DNA of 64,000 bases from assembly GCA_964023205.1 (NCBI GenBank), contig OZ026851.1, positions 19,723,528-19,787,527 of the forward strand, read 5' to 3'. Position numbers and translations under genes: made by a program. Origin of the DNA: Lutraria lutraria (taxonomy: Eukaryota > Mollusca > Bivalvia > Venerida > Mactridae). The notes under the pieces are model-generated. The model made no database searches, was not told where the DNA came from, and was given only the letters and a program-made list of their open reading frames with translations. Below are positions 1 through 11,975 of the stretch, piece after piece (position 1 is the stretch's first letter; the number at the start of each line of letters is the position of its first letter).

Positions 1-272
1 ATTATAACTGAATATTGTCTGAACAAACAGTCGCAAAACTGGTTTGAACATTCACTTATGAATTTCCGATGAATGTTGGGAAAAGCAAAACTGTACGGAT
101 GCTAGAATAATAATAGATATCGGCTGATGTAGGCTGAATCTATTGGATGTATGAATACAATAACATGCGAGTTCTGGTCTGAAGATGTATACGCTCTATA
201 AACCAATGCTATTTTGTATCAAAGTAACATATCTAAACATTTAATGTGTAATTAAGATACTAATATCTTTAA
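1..272. other. AT-rich non-coding sequence
   Basis: No open frame of note, no recognisable repeat and no splice-flanked coding block was seen. It ends where a SINE tail begins. Confidence 0.5.
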
Positions 273-474
273 TGTTTGTTTCGTCGAATTTTACGCCCCG
301 TTTTCAACAGTCATATTCACATAACTCTATCGTTTCTTGAAAGAACCAGTACTAGACTCCCATCCCCCGTAAGCAACTGCTTACTTTCTCACATAAAGAG
401 ACATGGTCGGTAGCAGGGCTCGAACCCACGACCCTCTGTCAGTGAGAGGTTACAGTGAATTAAAGCCAGCGACC
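273..474 (-). mobile_element. tRNA-derived SINE, family A, head-truncated
   Basis: Read on the minus strand, this has the RNA polymerase III box B motif GGGTTCGAGCCC, then a conserved body (CTTTATGTGAGAAAGTA, then GTACTGGTTCTT) and a 3' end of the form GGGGCGTAAAATTCG followed by AAAC units. The same order recurs at 7999-8224, 9515-9735, 28558-28672 and 53604-53853. The box A part of the tRNA-like head is missing here, so this copy is 5'-truncated. It is a non-autonomous retroelement and codes for no protein. Confidence 0.8.
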
Positions 475-2664
475 TATTTCCGGACTTTAGCGGAATTTAA
501 CGAGATTAAATGTTGTTTGGCGGTGACATAAACAGTTGCAATGTGTCATTATACTCTACGATATTTCCGAGATTCTTCTGTTAAAAAATATTTAATAATT
601 AGACTTCTAAATTCATTATATACACGGTCGGTATAGTTTACACAACCTTACACGAGTAAGCACTGTTGTTTCTTTTCTGGATAAAAACAAATATTTTGTT
701 GTATGTTCGCTGATCAATGAGTTCATGCATTATCCAGAAACCTTGTCCATTTAGTGGTTTGAAAACAACAACAACAACACAAAAACAACATAAAAACAAC
801 ATAACATTCAGTAGCGGTTAACTAAGAACGAATTAAAATAGATAAACAAGTTACAGCGTAAAATACACAACATGAACATATGGTAGTGTTTTATATTATA
901 ATTTATATACATGTCAGTAAGAATATTGAAAGTTTTGTCAGTTTTATTTATAAGAGACTTAGGCTCAACTTTATAGATATTTAGCATTCATTATTTCATG
1001 TCTCTACACATGCACCAAAGTTGTATGAAGTTAATACAAGTACAATGCATAGATACCATAATTTATTAATTATTTTTCAGCACGCATGCAACGCAACATA
1101 CATAATAAAATTGGCTTAAAAGTAGAAGTTGAGTTTTCTACAGTGACATGTACGTGCGTGGATATTTTCAAGTTGATCGAGATCTCTTTTAAATTACAAT
1201 CACTTTTTATTACGTTAAATTGTCTCTGACCATTGTCATGTTAATTGTACTCTAATGCACAAAACCAACTTTTCTACATAATCAAATTCCTAACAACATG
1301 ACACAACAAGTTGTGTGACCGATGTACAATCCTCACATATGGCATCTACAGTAAAATGGCTGAAAACTACATTTCCTCAACGCAGTTTATTATTCGAAAT
1401 AAAAACTTACCCCAATCATTGTCGTCATTGTTTTTTATGAATACATGTACGTATCAGAGTCAAAATCAAGTATACACCAGTATATCAATACATCTCTTAT
1501 CACAATTTTATGTCACATACATAATTTTATTTCTGAGATTTTTCTGCAGTAATCCGAACTAATCTGGCACGATATTGAGCAAGTTAATCTAGGCGTTAAT
1601 AGGGATATGTTTATCGCATATTGGGGTTTAGTTTTCGAGCTTCGTGATCCCCTCCCACATTTACGTACTTGTCTCACATAAAATACACATTTTGAAGCCT
1701 TCTCACTAGCTGTATAGAAGTTGTATGAATACTATGGGCGTGTCACATTCATTCCACACATTTTGATTGATCGAGGTAATTGCTGGGTTGCTCTGGGTGT
1801 TCCATATAATTATCGACCAATCATAGGCGTTGATGGGCGTAACCGCGCGTGGTGAGTATTTCAAAACGAGGCTGAGTTGTAGTTCCGCTGTTAATATCAC
1901 CACTTTCTATAGATGTTATCGGTTCGTTCTAGCATTAAGTGTTCGCTATCTGTTTGTAATATGTCGTTTTAATTAATTTGTTTGATAATTAATATGATAC
2001 GCAAGTGGAACATAGATATACACTAAGATAAGGGGAACGAGTGTGAAAGGTTGAATTGTTTATAGCTCTTCTACCGGATATCAGTTTCTGTTGCTTCTAG
2101 ATAATGCAGAAATAGTAAAAAAGAATGAACTCCTTGCTTATAGTTCAACAAAAATCCTGTAACTTATATCAATATTAACATTCTAATTGATAGGGCAAAT
2201 AACAGGGAATGGACGACACGGCTATGAACACATTATGTGTGTTCGTGCCCTACTGCTATCAATTAAAACCTGCTACATGTAATCATCAATGAACAAGATT
2301 TAATCATGTAGTATTAACAAATCTGTGTCAAGGTTAATGCTAGTCATAAATGATTTCATTAAATAATTTATTTTACCTTACAAGTCCAAATATTTAGAGA
2401 AATTGCTCAGTTCTATTTTTTAGCTTGCTTCCTAAAATAATATATTCGAGGTGTTCACTTTTTGTGATATAACGCCAGTTTTCATTTCTCATACGCACAC
2501 ATATAAAACCTTTGGCCTGCTGCATCCGGAGTCCACACACAAATGTAGATTTTTTTTTATTCTGCATTTACAAGTTTGCTTCGAAGTAATGGCTGTCTTG
2601 GTTGGTCAACTAGTCATTTTGGTGGTCTTTTCTGGACTAGTGATTGGTCCCATTTAGAGTCCAC
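475..2664. other. Non-coding flank, mostly unique
   Basis: AT-rich sequence with only short, composition-driven open frames (for example 1311-1562 and 1706-1903) that resemble no family I know. An AAC-rich simple repeat lies near 762-805. A slightly richer block at 1700-1900 has no clear function. Confidence 0.45.
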
Positions 2665-3490
2665 CATATATTTATACTGTCTATGTATGGTCCATGGTTT
2701 AGCATATTTTCTTAAAGTATATATATGGTCAATGGTCTGTCATAATGTAAAGATCATGGTCTATATACGGACCATATAGTCTATCATTCATTCGTACTAT
2801 TTATGTATTGACCATGCTCTATCATTCATTTATACTGTTCATTTATAGACCATGGTCTATCATTCATTTATACTGTTTATTTATAGACCACGATCTATCA
2901 TTCATTTATACTGTTTATTTATAGACCACGAACTATCATTCATTTATACTGTTAATGTATAGACCGTGGTCTATCATTCATTCATTATGTTTATAAATGG
3001 ACCATAGTGTTTCATTCATTTATACTGTTTATGTATAGACCATAGTCTATCATTCATTTATACTGTTAATGTATAGACCGTGGTCTATCATTCATTCATT
3101 ATGTTTATAAACGGACCATAGTCTATCATTCATTTATACTGTATATGTATTGACCATAGTCTATCATTCATTTAAACTGTTTATGTATAGACCATGGTCT
3201 ACCAGTCATTCGTACTGTTTATATATGGACCATAGTCTATCATTCATTTATACTGTTAATGTATAGACCGTGGTCTATCATTCATTTATACTGTTTATGT
3301 ATTGACCATAGTCTATCATTCATTTATACTGTATATGTATTGACCATAGTCTATCATTCATTTATACTGTTTATGTATAGACCGTGGTCTATCATTCATT
3401 TGTTATGTTTATAAATGGATCATAGTCTATCATTCATTTATACTGTGTATGTATAGACCATAGTCTATCATTCATTTATACTGTTCATGT
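2665..3490. repeat. 38-bp minisatellite with palindromic core
   Basis: About 21 head-to-tail copies of a roughly 38-bp unit that reads CATTCATTTATACTGTTTAT followed by GTATAGACCATGGTCTAT. The core ATAGACCATGGTCTAT is a perfect 16-bp palindrome in the best copies. Other copies carry CGTGG or CATAG variants that weaken the symmetry. Units differ by substitutions and small indels, so the array is not recent. Confidence 0.9.
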
Positions 3491-4682
3491 CTGTATCATT
3501 TCTCTACTATTGAGGCTGTTCAAATAAAGAATGAATGTCTATCTCACAGTTGACCCGTGCGCTGTACGATATTACAATTTTTGCGGGATAGTGTAGGTGA
3601 CTACGGTCTTCGGCATAAGTAATTACATTATAGAAATGTATTGAACGAGAGTTTGCACAGGCTCTCAGTGGAAATCCCTGCAGATTATACGGACATTGAA
3701 AAATTTCAGTGCAGTTTCCGTTCAGTCTCCGTAAGCCCCCCCCCCCCCCGCGCCGACAGGAGAAAAAGCGGTGACATTACAGCCAGGGTTTCATCTACAG
3801 CGTCTAACTTCTTATTTGTTTGAACTTAGAAGTATGTGATTTTACAGCAGGCGAACAGCAGAAATGTATTGGCTTCTCAGGTACATTTATGTGCCTCTAG
3901 ACTATGCTCTAGAATTGTTTACAAACTTAGCCGTTGACACATAAAAAAACGACGAAATAAATCGTGTATAAAATTAGTCTGAAGCACCAGGAAACAAAAT
4001 TATCCCTGAACTTTGGAATGCCTCTGATTTTACCCGTAGTTTTTTTTTAGATCAGTAACTTGTCATTAGTTTTCGCGATCCAACATCAGTTATAGTGCAT
4101 AATGATAGCATTCTTGTCGTAATCACTACATTGTCTAGCTCAGTGGTCATTAGGGCCGGGAGAATTCATTAATCCCACAATTTTGTGTATTAAGGGGAAC
4201 GGTAATTGCATCAATTGAACACAAAAATGGCGACGGGAGTCATTGAAAGACTTAAGAAAGATGTATACATGAAATATATATTCGTCTGAGGAAATGTCCG
4301 TGTTGTTGACATAATATGGCCATGTGTCAGTTAAAAACAGAAATCGGAACTCAATAGATAACTACGCTTGATAAAGTCATCCTATGTTTGAGATTCTAAG
4401 AAACCTAGTCACGCCTTATCGTACATGTAAGTCAGTCAGTTCAAAACATGGGTCATTTTAAATTATATAGAAATGGCACCATTTTATAATGAAGTTATTC
4501 ATCCCTCGCCGGGCATTTTGTCTGACATGATTAAACTCGTGAACGACCAATTGTATCATCCACAACTGAATGGTTGAAAGTCACAAACATTTCACCAAGG
4601 TTTCCTTTTAATTAACATGCATATCGTAAAATATACGCTGACTTTGTGAAATTGATTCAATTCAATTCAGTTCAGTTCATTC
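3491..4682. other. Non-coding sequence with a C-tract
   Basis: Contains a run of about 13 C at 3737-3749. The short open frame across that tract (3641-3823) has no recognisable domain. Nothing else could be supported. Confidence 0.45.
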
Positions 4683-4885
4683 TTTTATACGCCCGTTTGA
4701 AAAAAAAACCACAACGGTGTCCGCTCTGTAATTCAAACAGTTTTTTCGGATCCCCACCAAACTTGATGGAAATATTTATGGCCACGAGATCTCGGAACCA
4801 GCACAATCGTCTCAGGCACTTCTGAGTTATGCCCCTTGACGCTTTGAAAAATGAATTTTGTCGGGGGCATTGTGTGACCTGGCAC
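4683..4885 (-). mobile_element. Miniature element with TACGCCCG ends (copy 1)
   Basis: It begins TTTTATACGCCCGTTTGA and shares several blocks, in inverse orientation, with 47531-47772: a 'cttctgagttatgcccctt' block, 'gacgctttgaaaaa' and 'ccaccaaacttg'. The partner has ATACGCCCG-type sequence at both ends, which suggests a short inverted-repeat DNA element. This copy has lost one end (GTCGGGGGCAT instead of the intact terminus). Superfamily unknown. Confidence 0.6.
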
Positions 4886-5129
4886 TCTTGTTTTCTGATA
4901 TTTGCAAATTCTTATAAACAGGCAAAAGATGCAATGATACATAATCTTTACAGATTAACTGCCAAGGTTACATCTGCTTCTTGTCCTCATATTTAATTAG
5001 AGTAGATTAATTAGATTTAATTAGAATAGAGACATGCTATTGTTATGTATCTAAATGCTTTTGAAAATGCACCATTTGAAAGCAAACGTTTGAAGGTTGG
5101 AGTGTATAATTACTCCTAATGTCCATATA

Positions 5130-5465
5130 GTAAAAACTGTGTACATAGTTCCCACATCTACAATATTTACCTCCCTTGGCGGCCATCTACTATGCCAAAT
5201 TTCTTATGTGCTTAATAGAAAAAAAACAGAAATGCAGTTATTTAACAATTTTATAAAAGATAACTTAATCACGAAGTTGTAAAAACCATAAGCACATCAG
5301 GTTTAAGAAAATGAAGTTGTCACATACGAATATTCTATATTTAGAATAATCAAAACAAAAATATAAATATCTTCTATCAATGACTGTCAATTTTGCCATA
5401 GAAGATTGCTGCCAAGGGAGGTAAAAATTGTACATGTGGGAACTACAGTATGTATTGTGTGCTAT
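5130..5465. repeat. Inverted repeat, arms about 75 bp
   Basis: The left arm (about 5138-5206) and the reverse complement of the right arm (about 5385-5457) share TAGTTCCCACAT, TACAAT, TTTACCTCCCTTGGC and CTATG in the same order. The spacer is about 180 bp and AT-rich. It could fold as an imperfect hairpin and is probably a decayed palindromic MITE. No target-site duplication was found. Confidence 0.65.
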
Positions 5466-7998
5466 TAAACATCGCACAGAAATAGTTCACATCCGACTAG
5501 TATTTTGTGCAAGTGAATTCCATTTTTGATAAAAATCATTTAAAGAGCTAAAACAGTCATTAGATTGCATTATTTTCTGTCACACATCGTTTACCGGTGT
5601 ATCTGTTAATTATCTTGATACAAAATGTTTATTTACTTATAGATTCAAATAATAGTTGCATTTTAATACCTACTTCAGAAGAGCAGAAAGGAATGATTTT
5701 GCATATTTCATTAGACCGTAGCACAAAGATCCATTAACCATTATATTATTACATACCATATTGTGAGCTTTAATAGTAATCAAGCGGGTATAATTCTGTT
5801 TTCAGACGCATGTGTGTTTTTTGGTGTTCAGTACGTTAATACAAAAAAACTTTGTTCTAAAATATGGCTTTGATCTGCGCAAAATAACAAAATAAAAATA
5901 CTGCCATTTGTTACTTTCAGAATATTCATTACCCAAACATTATTATATAATGTAAAACAAACGGATTTTGTAATTTCATTTCTGTAGTTCTGATTGCAAG
6001 CAGCGGTTAATGGATGATTCCGTCACGCCCATTTCTTGAAGTCGCTTATATCATTACGACCGTATTGGTAAACTCTTGATTATTACGTAAAACATGAGAG
6101 GTTTCCATTATGTGTTCATTTCGAGTATTACACTTTGCATAATAACTAAATGAAGCACCTGTCAATTATTGTGTACATTTATCAAAGCGCTTCTTGGATA
6201 ATTCATCCAAACAGAATACTTTGAACTTTTCCTACCGGGCCATTCTTCAATAAAAGCTATTTGTATTTACACCTTTTTGAATTGCCCTTTTTAATATTGT
6301 TCGCAGCGATTGTCAGGATAAGTTAAACCGGTGTCAGGATATCCATCAACTCTTAAAAAAACACCTCCCTATTAAAGCCGATCTAGAAAGGAATTGTATA
6401 ACAATTTCCAGATACGATCTAATCCAATTTAAAGTCAGATATGAATGACTTTCTTCCGACATTAACTACTGACTCAACTGACCAACTAATTTGTTTTTCT
6501 TGCCTTTTATATAATTTAACACCTGCAAGCGTTAAAATGACCACACTCATTCATGATCAAAGAGACGATTAGAATTTATCGATATAAAAATCTTTGCCGA
6601 AATCGCAATTTTTGTAGGATCTGTAAATGCCTCTGGCTTGTCTTAGCTCCTTCATATGTAGTTTAAATTGGCTTATGATCTGTCCGATTGTATGCACAGT
6701 ACATTTTATATGATTGCGTTTCTTGGCACAGTATTGACATAGGAACATTTCAATTGAACATTTATATGATACATTTCATGCATTACGTTATGTGAACATT
6801 TTAGTTCATGTAGTAAATGTGTATAAAGTAGATTTTTCTTTTAAATGTTTGTTCCTGATAAGAGACTATCATCTCTGTCTGGCATTTTTAATTTGGTTCA
6901 TTGTATACATGTCCATTGACATGTCAAACAATAGGTCTGTAATATTACATGATATTCCCAAGTTATGAGCTTGTCGTTTGAACTCCCATCGCGGCCCTTT
7001 TTCTTTCATTAGTTATTTTTAATCAAACAACATTATTCTTCAAGAACTCATCTGAGACCGGTCAACACCAATATCTGATTTATAACGGAGGTAAAATAGT
7101 TTTCCCTTTCATGAAGTTCATTTTGACAGACTCTATTTTCTAGTTTTTATAACTTTGTTTTAATTAGATTTATTCAGGAATTATCCAGCACTTAAATATC
7201 ACTCGTCAATATTGAATCAGAACTCCCTTAACAACCCCATCTCTATTCAGTGACATCGGTCCATCGTTTTCATTCTGTATGATTATCTCTGATTATTCTT
7301 TCTTGAACAAATGCTATCCAAAACTGAATGCGTAGCATCGCGGAAATAGATTACTTTCAATTATTCGATGAACAATTGTCCGGCAATTTCCGATTTATTC
7401 CGAATTAATCCGCTCCATGTCAAGCGACGCTCATTAAGAAACGTTGATCTTCTAAGATGACGTGTAATTTGCTAAAATTGAGACAGTCTTAGCAATCAAA
7501 ACCAATTTAGAATACGTTAAGTGGGTTCACAGGGCTTAGAATTCTTTCTGTTTATCATCATTATCAGCCATTTTTTCCTCGAACATCTCCGCAAGCAATG
7601 GAGTGACGGTCGTCTTAACTTGAGATGTTTTCAAACAGTGAATTGTAGGAAATTTTTACGAACGTTTTGTTTTTATGATTAAGCCGGGATCATACGTTTG
7701 TAGTTTTTGATGCTTGTGGCGATTTTAACGAAGATCTAAATATCCGACATGCTTACAGCTTGGCTTTGCTTGTACATGTGTGTATGGCCTTTCCGACGTT
7801 ACAAAAATGTATTACATTAATGATTTTAATTTGTGTGATAAATTGTTTTATTGAGTAATAAGACATTCTCTCTCCTCAGACAGTTGTGTATATATAGTTA
7901 AGAGAATATCATTATGCAAGACTTGAAGTCTTTACAGTCCATTCAAGCCCAATAATGTACCTTGATATGTTTGGCCATGTATTCTGTGAAGTATCTGT
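5466..7998. other. Non-coding flank with candidate regulatory block
   Basis: No coding signal. 7200-7500 is less repetitive than its surroundings and is rich in homeodomain-type cores (GAATTAATCC, CAATTATTCG) and a Sox-like AACAATTG. This suggests a cis-regulatory element but does not prove one. Confidence 0.4.
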
Positions 7999-8224
7999 CT
8001 GACTTTAAATCACTGTAACCTTTCATTGTTATAGGGTCATGGGTTCAAGCCCAGCTACCGACTATGTCTCTTTATGTGAGAAAGTAGGGAGTTGCTTACA
8101 GAGGATGGGAGTCCAGTACTGGTTCTTCCCAGGAACGATGGTTCGGTGAACTGTCTGCCTCATATGACTCTGACTGTTGAAAAGAAAGGGGCGTAAAACT
8201 CAAACAAACAAACAAACAAACAAA
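7999..8224 (+). mobile_element. tRNA-derived SINE, family A
   Basis: Contains box B (GGGTTCAAGCCC), the family body (TCTCTTTATGTGAGAAAGTA, then GTACTGGTTCTTCCCAGGAA), and a terminal GGGGCGTAAAACTC followed by a clean run of AAAC units. Box A is absent, so the 5' end is truncated. The intact tetranucleotide tail marks the 3' end. Confidence 0.85.
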
Positions 8225-9514
8225 TCATAAATGAAAACTGTAAAACCTTATTGAACGACCACGTCAACAGTAAGGCCATCTCGTCATATTTCAACTTGAT
8301 GAAGATTCCAGCTCAAATATCAAGACTGCTCTGTTAGTCCCAAAGGATGTGTTTATAGAGGGCTTGTACTGTATCTACAAGATAAAATATTCATCTACAT
8401 GCATCAGTAGCAGTTTATACATTCATTCAGCTAATCAGAGACTGATAATTATCTGGACCGGAGCTTTGAGAGCGCCCCTGAGAACAAGCCTGGGGGTGTA
8501 CCCGTCATACAGGTGCGGCAAAACTGTAGTCAGAAAAGTTAGGCTGATTTTATATAACTGCAGCACGGCTTTAATCTTTCCCTACCTATCAACCAGGGAT
8601 AGAAAGTCGAACATGGAGAGCTAAGATTAATGTAACAAATTTACTTACGCCAACTTGACACACAAGTAGCATCCAAACTAATGAATGACATTCCCACAAA
8701 ATGAATCACACCATTAACATAAAATGTCGTTCTAACCTTTAAATAGGCACCTGATCGTCATTTTATTACTGATAAATTAACTTCGCTGTCAAAGGTGAAA
8801 CCTGGTCATTTTCAATGTAAATACGTCGTATAACGAATTAGCATGATATATGATTCGATAGTTTGAAAGTTTTAAACAAACCACAAAGTGTGGTCGACTA
8901 CACACAAAGATGATTTGATGTGACTAAAGACGTACTACTATTAAATTCGTTATTTGATATAACACCATCAAGGAAAGGATAGGTATCTAATGCTAATAAA
9001 AAAGATAAAAATTAGAAGGCTTAATTATTAACTGAAATACTTATTACATTGCACATATTTTTGCGTGCGTATAGTTCAAAGTCTCAAAAGCGAATATTTT
9101 TTATGGCAAATATATTTCCTCCTAATTAACCAATTTTGTATTACACATTTTTAATACTATTAAATGATTATATTGTTTTAGCATTACAGAATTGTGGCAT
9201 TTTTCTATGTCAATAATTTAATGAGTTAAACACGTGCTAAACCGCAAAAAAGTAATGATTTTTTTCAACCTAAATGGCAATGCATGTACATGGAGTTGGT
9301 ATGTTTACAGGTTTATGTGGACACATGTTTTGAACGTAGTAAAACTTTGATACTTTATATTGAAGTCATCTTATTAATGAAGTGGTCGCTGTGTGAGGTC
9401 TTTATTATAAATATTGTTCTACAGAAATCTAAGCAAACTGACAATAAATATAAACTACGCATACACATATTTGTTTTTCTTGCCCTGAATAATTCAATTA
9501 GGAATTATCTTTTC
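8225..9514. other. Non-coding flank
   Basis: AT-rich. A slightly GC-richer stretch at 8450-8610 gives a short open frame without recognisable domains or splice sites. Nothing further could be supported. Confidence 0.4.
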
Positions 9515-9735
9515 TTTGTTTGTTTACACCGTGTTTTACTGCCCCTGTTCAACAGTCAGAGTCATATTAGGCGGACAGTTCATCTAAGCATCGGTCCTGG
9601 GAAGAACCAGCACTAAATTCCAATCCTCCGTAAGCAACATGGTTGGTAGCGGGGCTCGAACCCACGACCCTCTTTCAGTGAGAGGTTACAGTGATTTGAA
9701 GTCAGCGACATTAACCACTCGACCACGGAAGCGGA
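9515..9735 (-). mobile_element. tRNA-derived SINE, family A, internal deletion
   Basis: On the minus strand the head has box A (TGGTCGAGTGGTTAA) and box B (GGGTTCGAGCCC), both intact. The body then lacks about 25 bp, the part that includes TTTATGTGAGAAAG in the other copies. It ends in the family 3' end with a short TTTG-type tail at the left. The short open frames that overlap it are by-products of the SINE. Confidence 0.85.
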
Positions 9736-9904
9736 TGAATTCTCTTTTGAAACTACTTCTTGTTAAACAAGCTTTATCAACCGTCGATATGTGCTCTAAT
9801 TGCAGTCTTTATGAGATTTTGTCGATGAGATCAATCTTGCAACTTCTGTGATGTCTGTGACTTAATCAACAACAATCTCACTGTAGTCAATGGTCCTACA
9901 TACG

Positions 9905-10215
9905 AGTGTTCCAGGGATTTTTTGGGGGCGATTTTATAGCCGAAATTCGGTCATATTCCCAATGGAAAATAATATCTTTTTTCCCAATTCATAGACAAAA
10001 ATTCCCAATCTCAAAAAAAAGATTATTTTATAAGTTCACTAACATCACTATTTGTAGTAAATACCTTATTCTGCTACTGTTCTATGGGAGAATAAGTAGA
10101 ATAAGTTGAACATTGCAAAAATTGTAGTTATACATTTTTTCCAATTATGATTAAAACACCGCGAACATTCCCAATCCCAAGGGTATGGGTCATATTCCCA
10201 AAATACCGAGAAAAC
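9905..10215. repeat. Possible dispersed element with repeated ATTCCCAA motif
   Basis: TCATATTCCCAA occurs at both ends (about 9951 and 10190), and ATTCCCAATC-type copies lie between. The motif clustering and the start CCAGGGATTTTTTGGGG look like a decayed interspersed repeat. No second copy in this window confirms it. Confidence 0.35.
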
Positions 10216-10924
10216 CCTTGTGTTCGTACGAGAAAAGCAACGCTGTAAAATAAGAATATGATACAAAAATGTATTTCTATATTGAAACAGGATTGAGAAA
10301 ACATTGAACAGAACAATGTTCTTGAATCCAATGATTTGAATCTCTGGAGTGTCAATTCTTACCCCGATCAGTATAGAATACCGGACAGGTTCTATCCGTA
10401 GTATTTTAAAAGGTCGTAAATTTTAAGAGCGAACTTTATGGCTTCTGTTTAGGGGCTCGACATAATAATTACGCTCCCATCGACAAAATGATTTCGGGTC
10501 AATTCTAGAGGTCATGGGAACAGCCCTACAAACTGTTCGAACAGTGCTTTGGTCATTACGAAAGGGACTATACATCTCCGCGGAGTTATTAAATATTTAC
10601 ATTAACCATTTGACCTCTGACCGCACTTCCGGTGACCACAGCAGGCTAAAACATGTTGGTTTTGTTGAAGTTATGGTTTCAAAATTCATGAGAGGATTCT
10701 AAACATTTATAGTCAATTGTTGAATGGTTAAATTTCACACATCAACGTGTATCCATGTTTAAGTTAACTAACCATTTTGAATAGCAATGCACGCGATCGA
10801 TGCAGTAGGACCCCTACTATAGACATATATAATTAATATATACAGTAAAACCTTATATAGTTCTATAGCATGATAGCTTCATTTTTACAACCACTTCAAG
10901 ATTTGTCAAAAATGTGGTTTTAAT
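10216..10924. other. Non-coding sequence
   Basis: Mixed composition. 10440-10660 is richer in GC and includes CTCCGCGGAG and ACCTCTGACCGC, but has no splice-supported exon. It may be regulatory, with weak support. Confidence 0.35.
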
Positions 10925-11975
10925 GTATTTTTACTGTATGTGAATAATGTTTATATCATAATAATGTTTATATTGTGATAATGTTTATATTATAATAATG
11001 TTTTATATTATAATAATGTTTTATATTATAATAATGTTTATATTATGATAATGTTTATATTACGATAATGTTTATATTACGATAATGTTTATATTATGAT
11101 AATGTTTATATTATGATAATGTTTATATTATGATAATGTCTATATTACGATAATGTTTATATTGTGATAATGTTTTGGGATATTATAATTATGTTTATTG
11201 TATAATAATGTTTATATTATGATAATGTTTATATTATGATAGTGTTTATATTATAATAATGTTTATATTATGATAATGTTTATATAATACTAATGTTTAT
11301 ATTATAATAATGTTTATATTATGATAATATTTATATTTTGAAAATAATGTTTATATTATAATAATGTTTTATATTATAATAATGTTTATATTATGAAAAT
11401 GTTTATATTATGATAATGTTTATATTATGATAATGTTTATATTACGATAATGTTTATATTGTGATAATGTTTTGGGATATTATAATTATGTTTATTGTAT
11501 AATAATGTTTATATTATGATAATGTTTATATTATGATAGTGTTTATATTATAATAATGTTTATATTATGATAATGTTTATATAATACTAATGTTTATATT
11601 ATAATAATGTTTATATTATGATAATATTTATATTTTGAAAATAATGTTTATATTATAATAATGTTTTATATTATAATAATGTTTATATTATGATAATGTT
11701 TATATTACGATAATGTTTATATTACGATAATGTTTATATTATGATAATGTTTATATTATGATAATGTTTATATTACGATAATGTTTATATTGTGATAATG
11801 TTTTGGGATATTATAATTATGTTTATTGTATAATATTGTTTATATTATAATAATGTTTATATTATGATAATGTTGATATAATACTAATGTTTATATTATA
11901 ATAATGTTTATATTATGATAATATTTATATTTTGAAAATAATGTTTATATCATAATAATGTTTTATAATTGTTCA
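10925..11975. repeat. 17-bp AT-rich minisatellite with higher-order structure
   Basis: About 60 copies of TAATGTTTATATTATGA and close variants. A diagnostic variant containing GTTTTGGGATATTATAA recurs at 11172, 11469 and 11800, so blocks of about 300-330 bp have been duplicated as units. It has no coding potential. Confidence 0.9.

Noticed and set aside
9639..9851. Plus-strand frame starting M-V-G-S-G-A-R-T-H-D-P, also seen reversed at 28370-28654
   Set aside because: Translation of the SINE family A head. The similarity between loci comes from the SINE.
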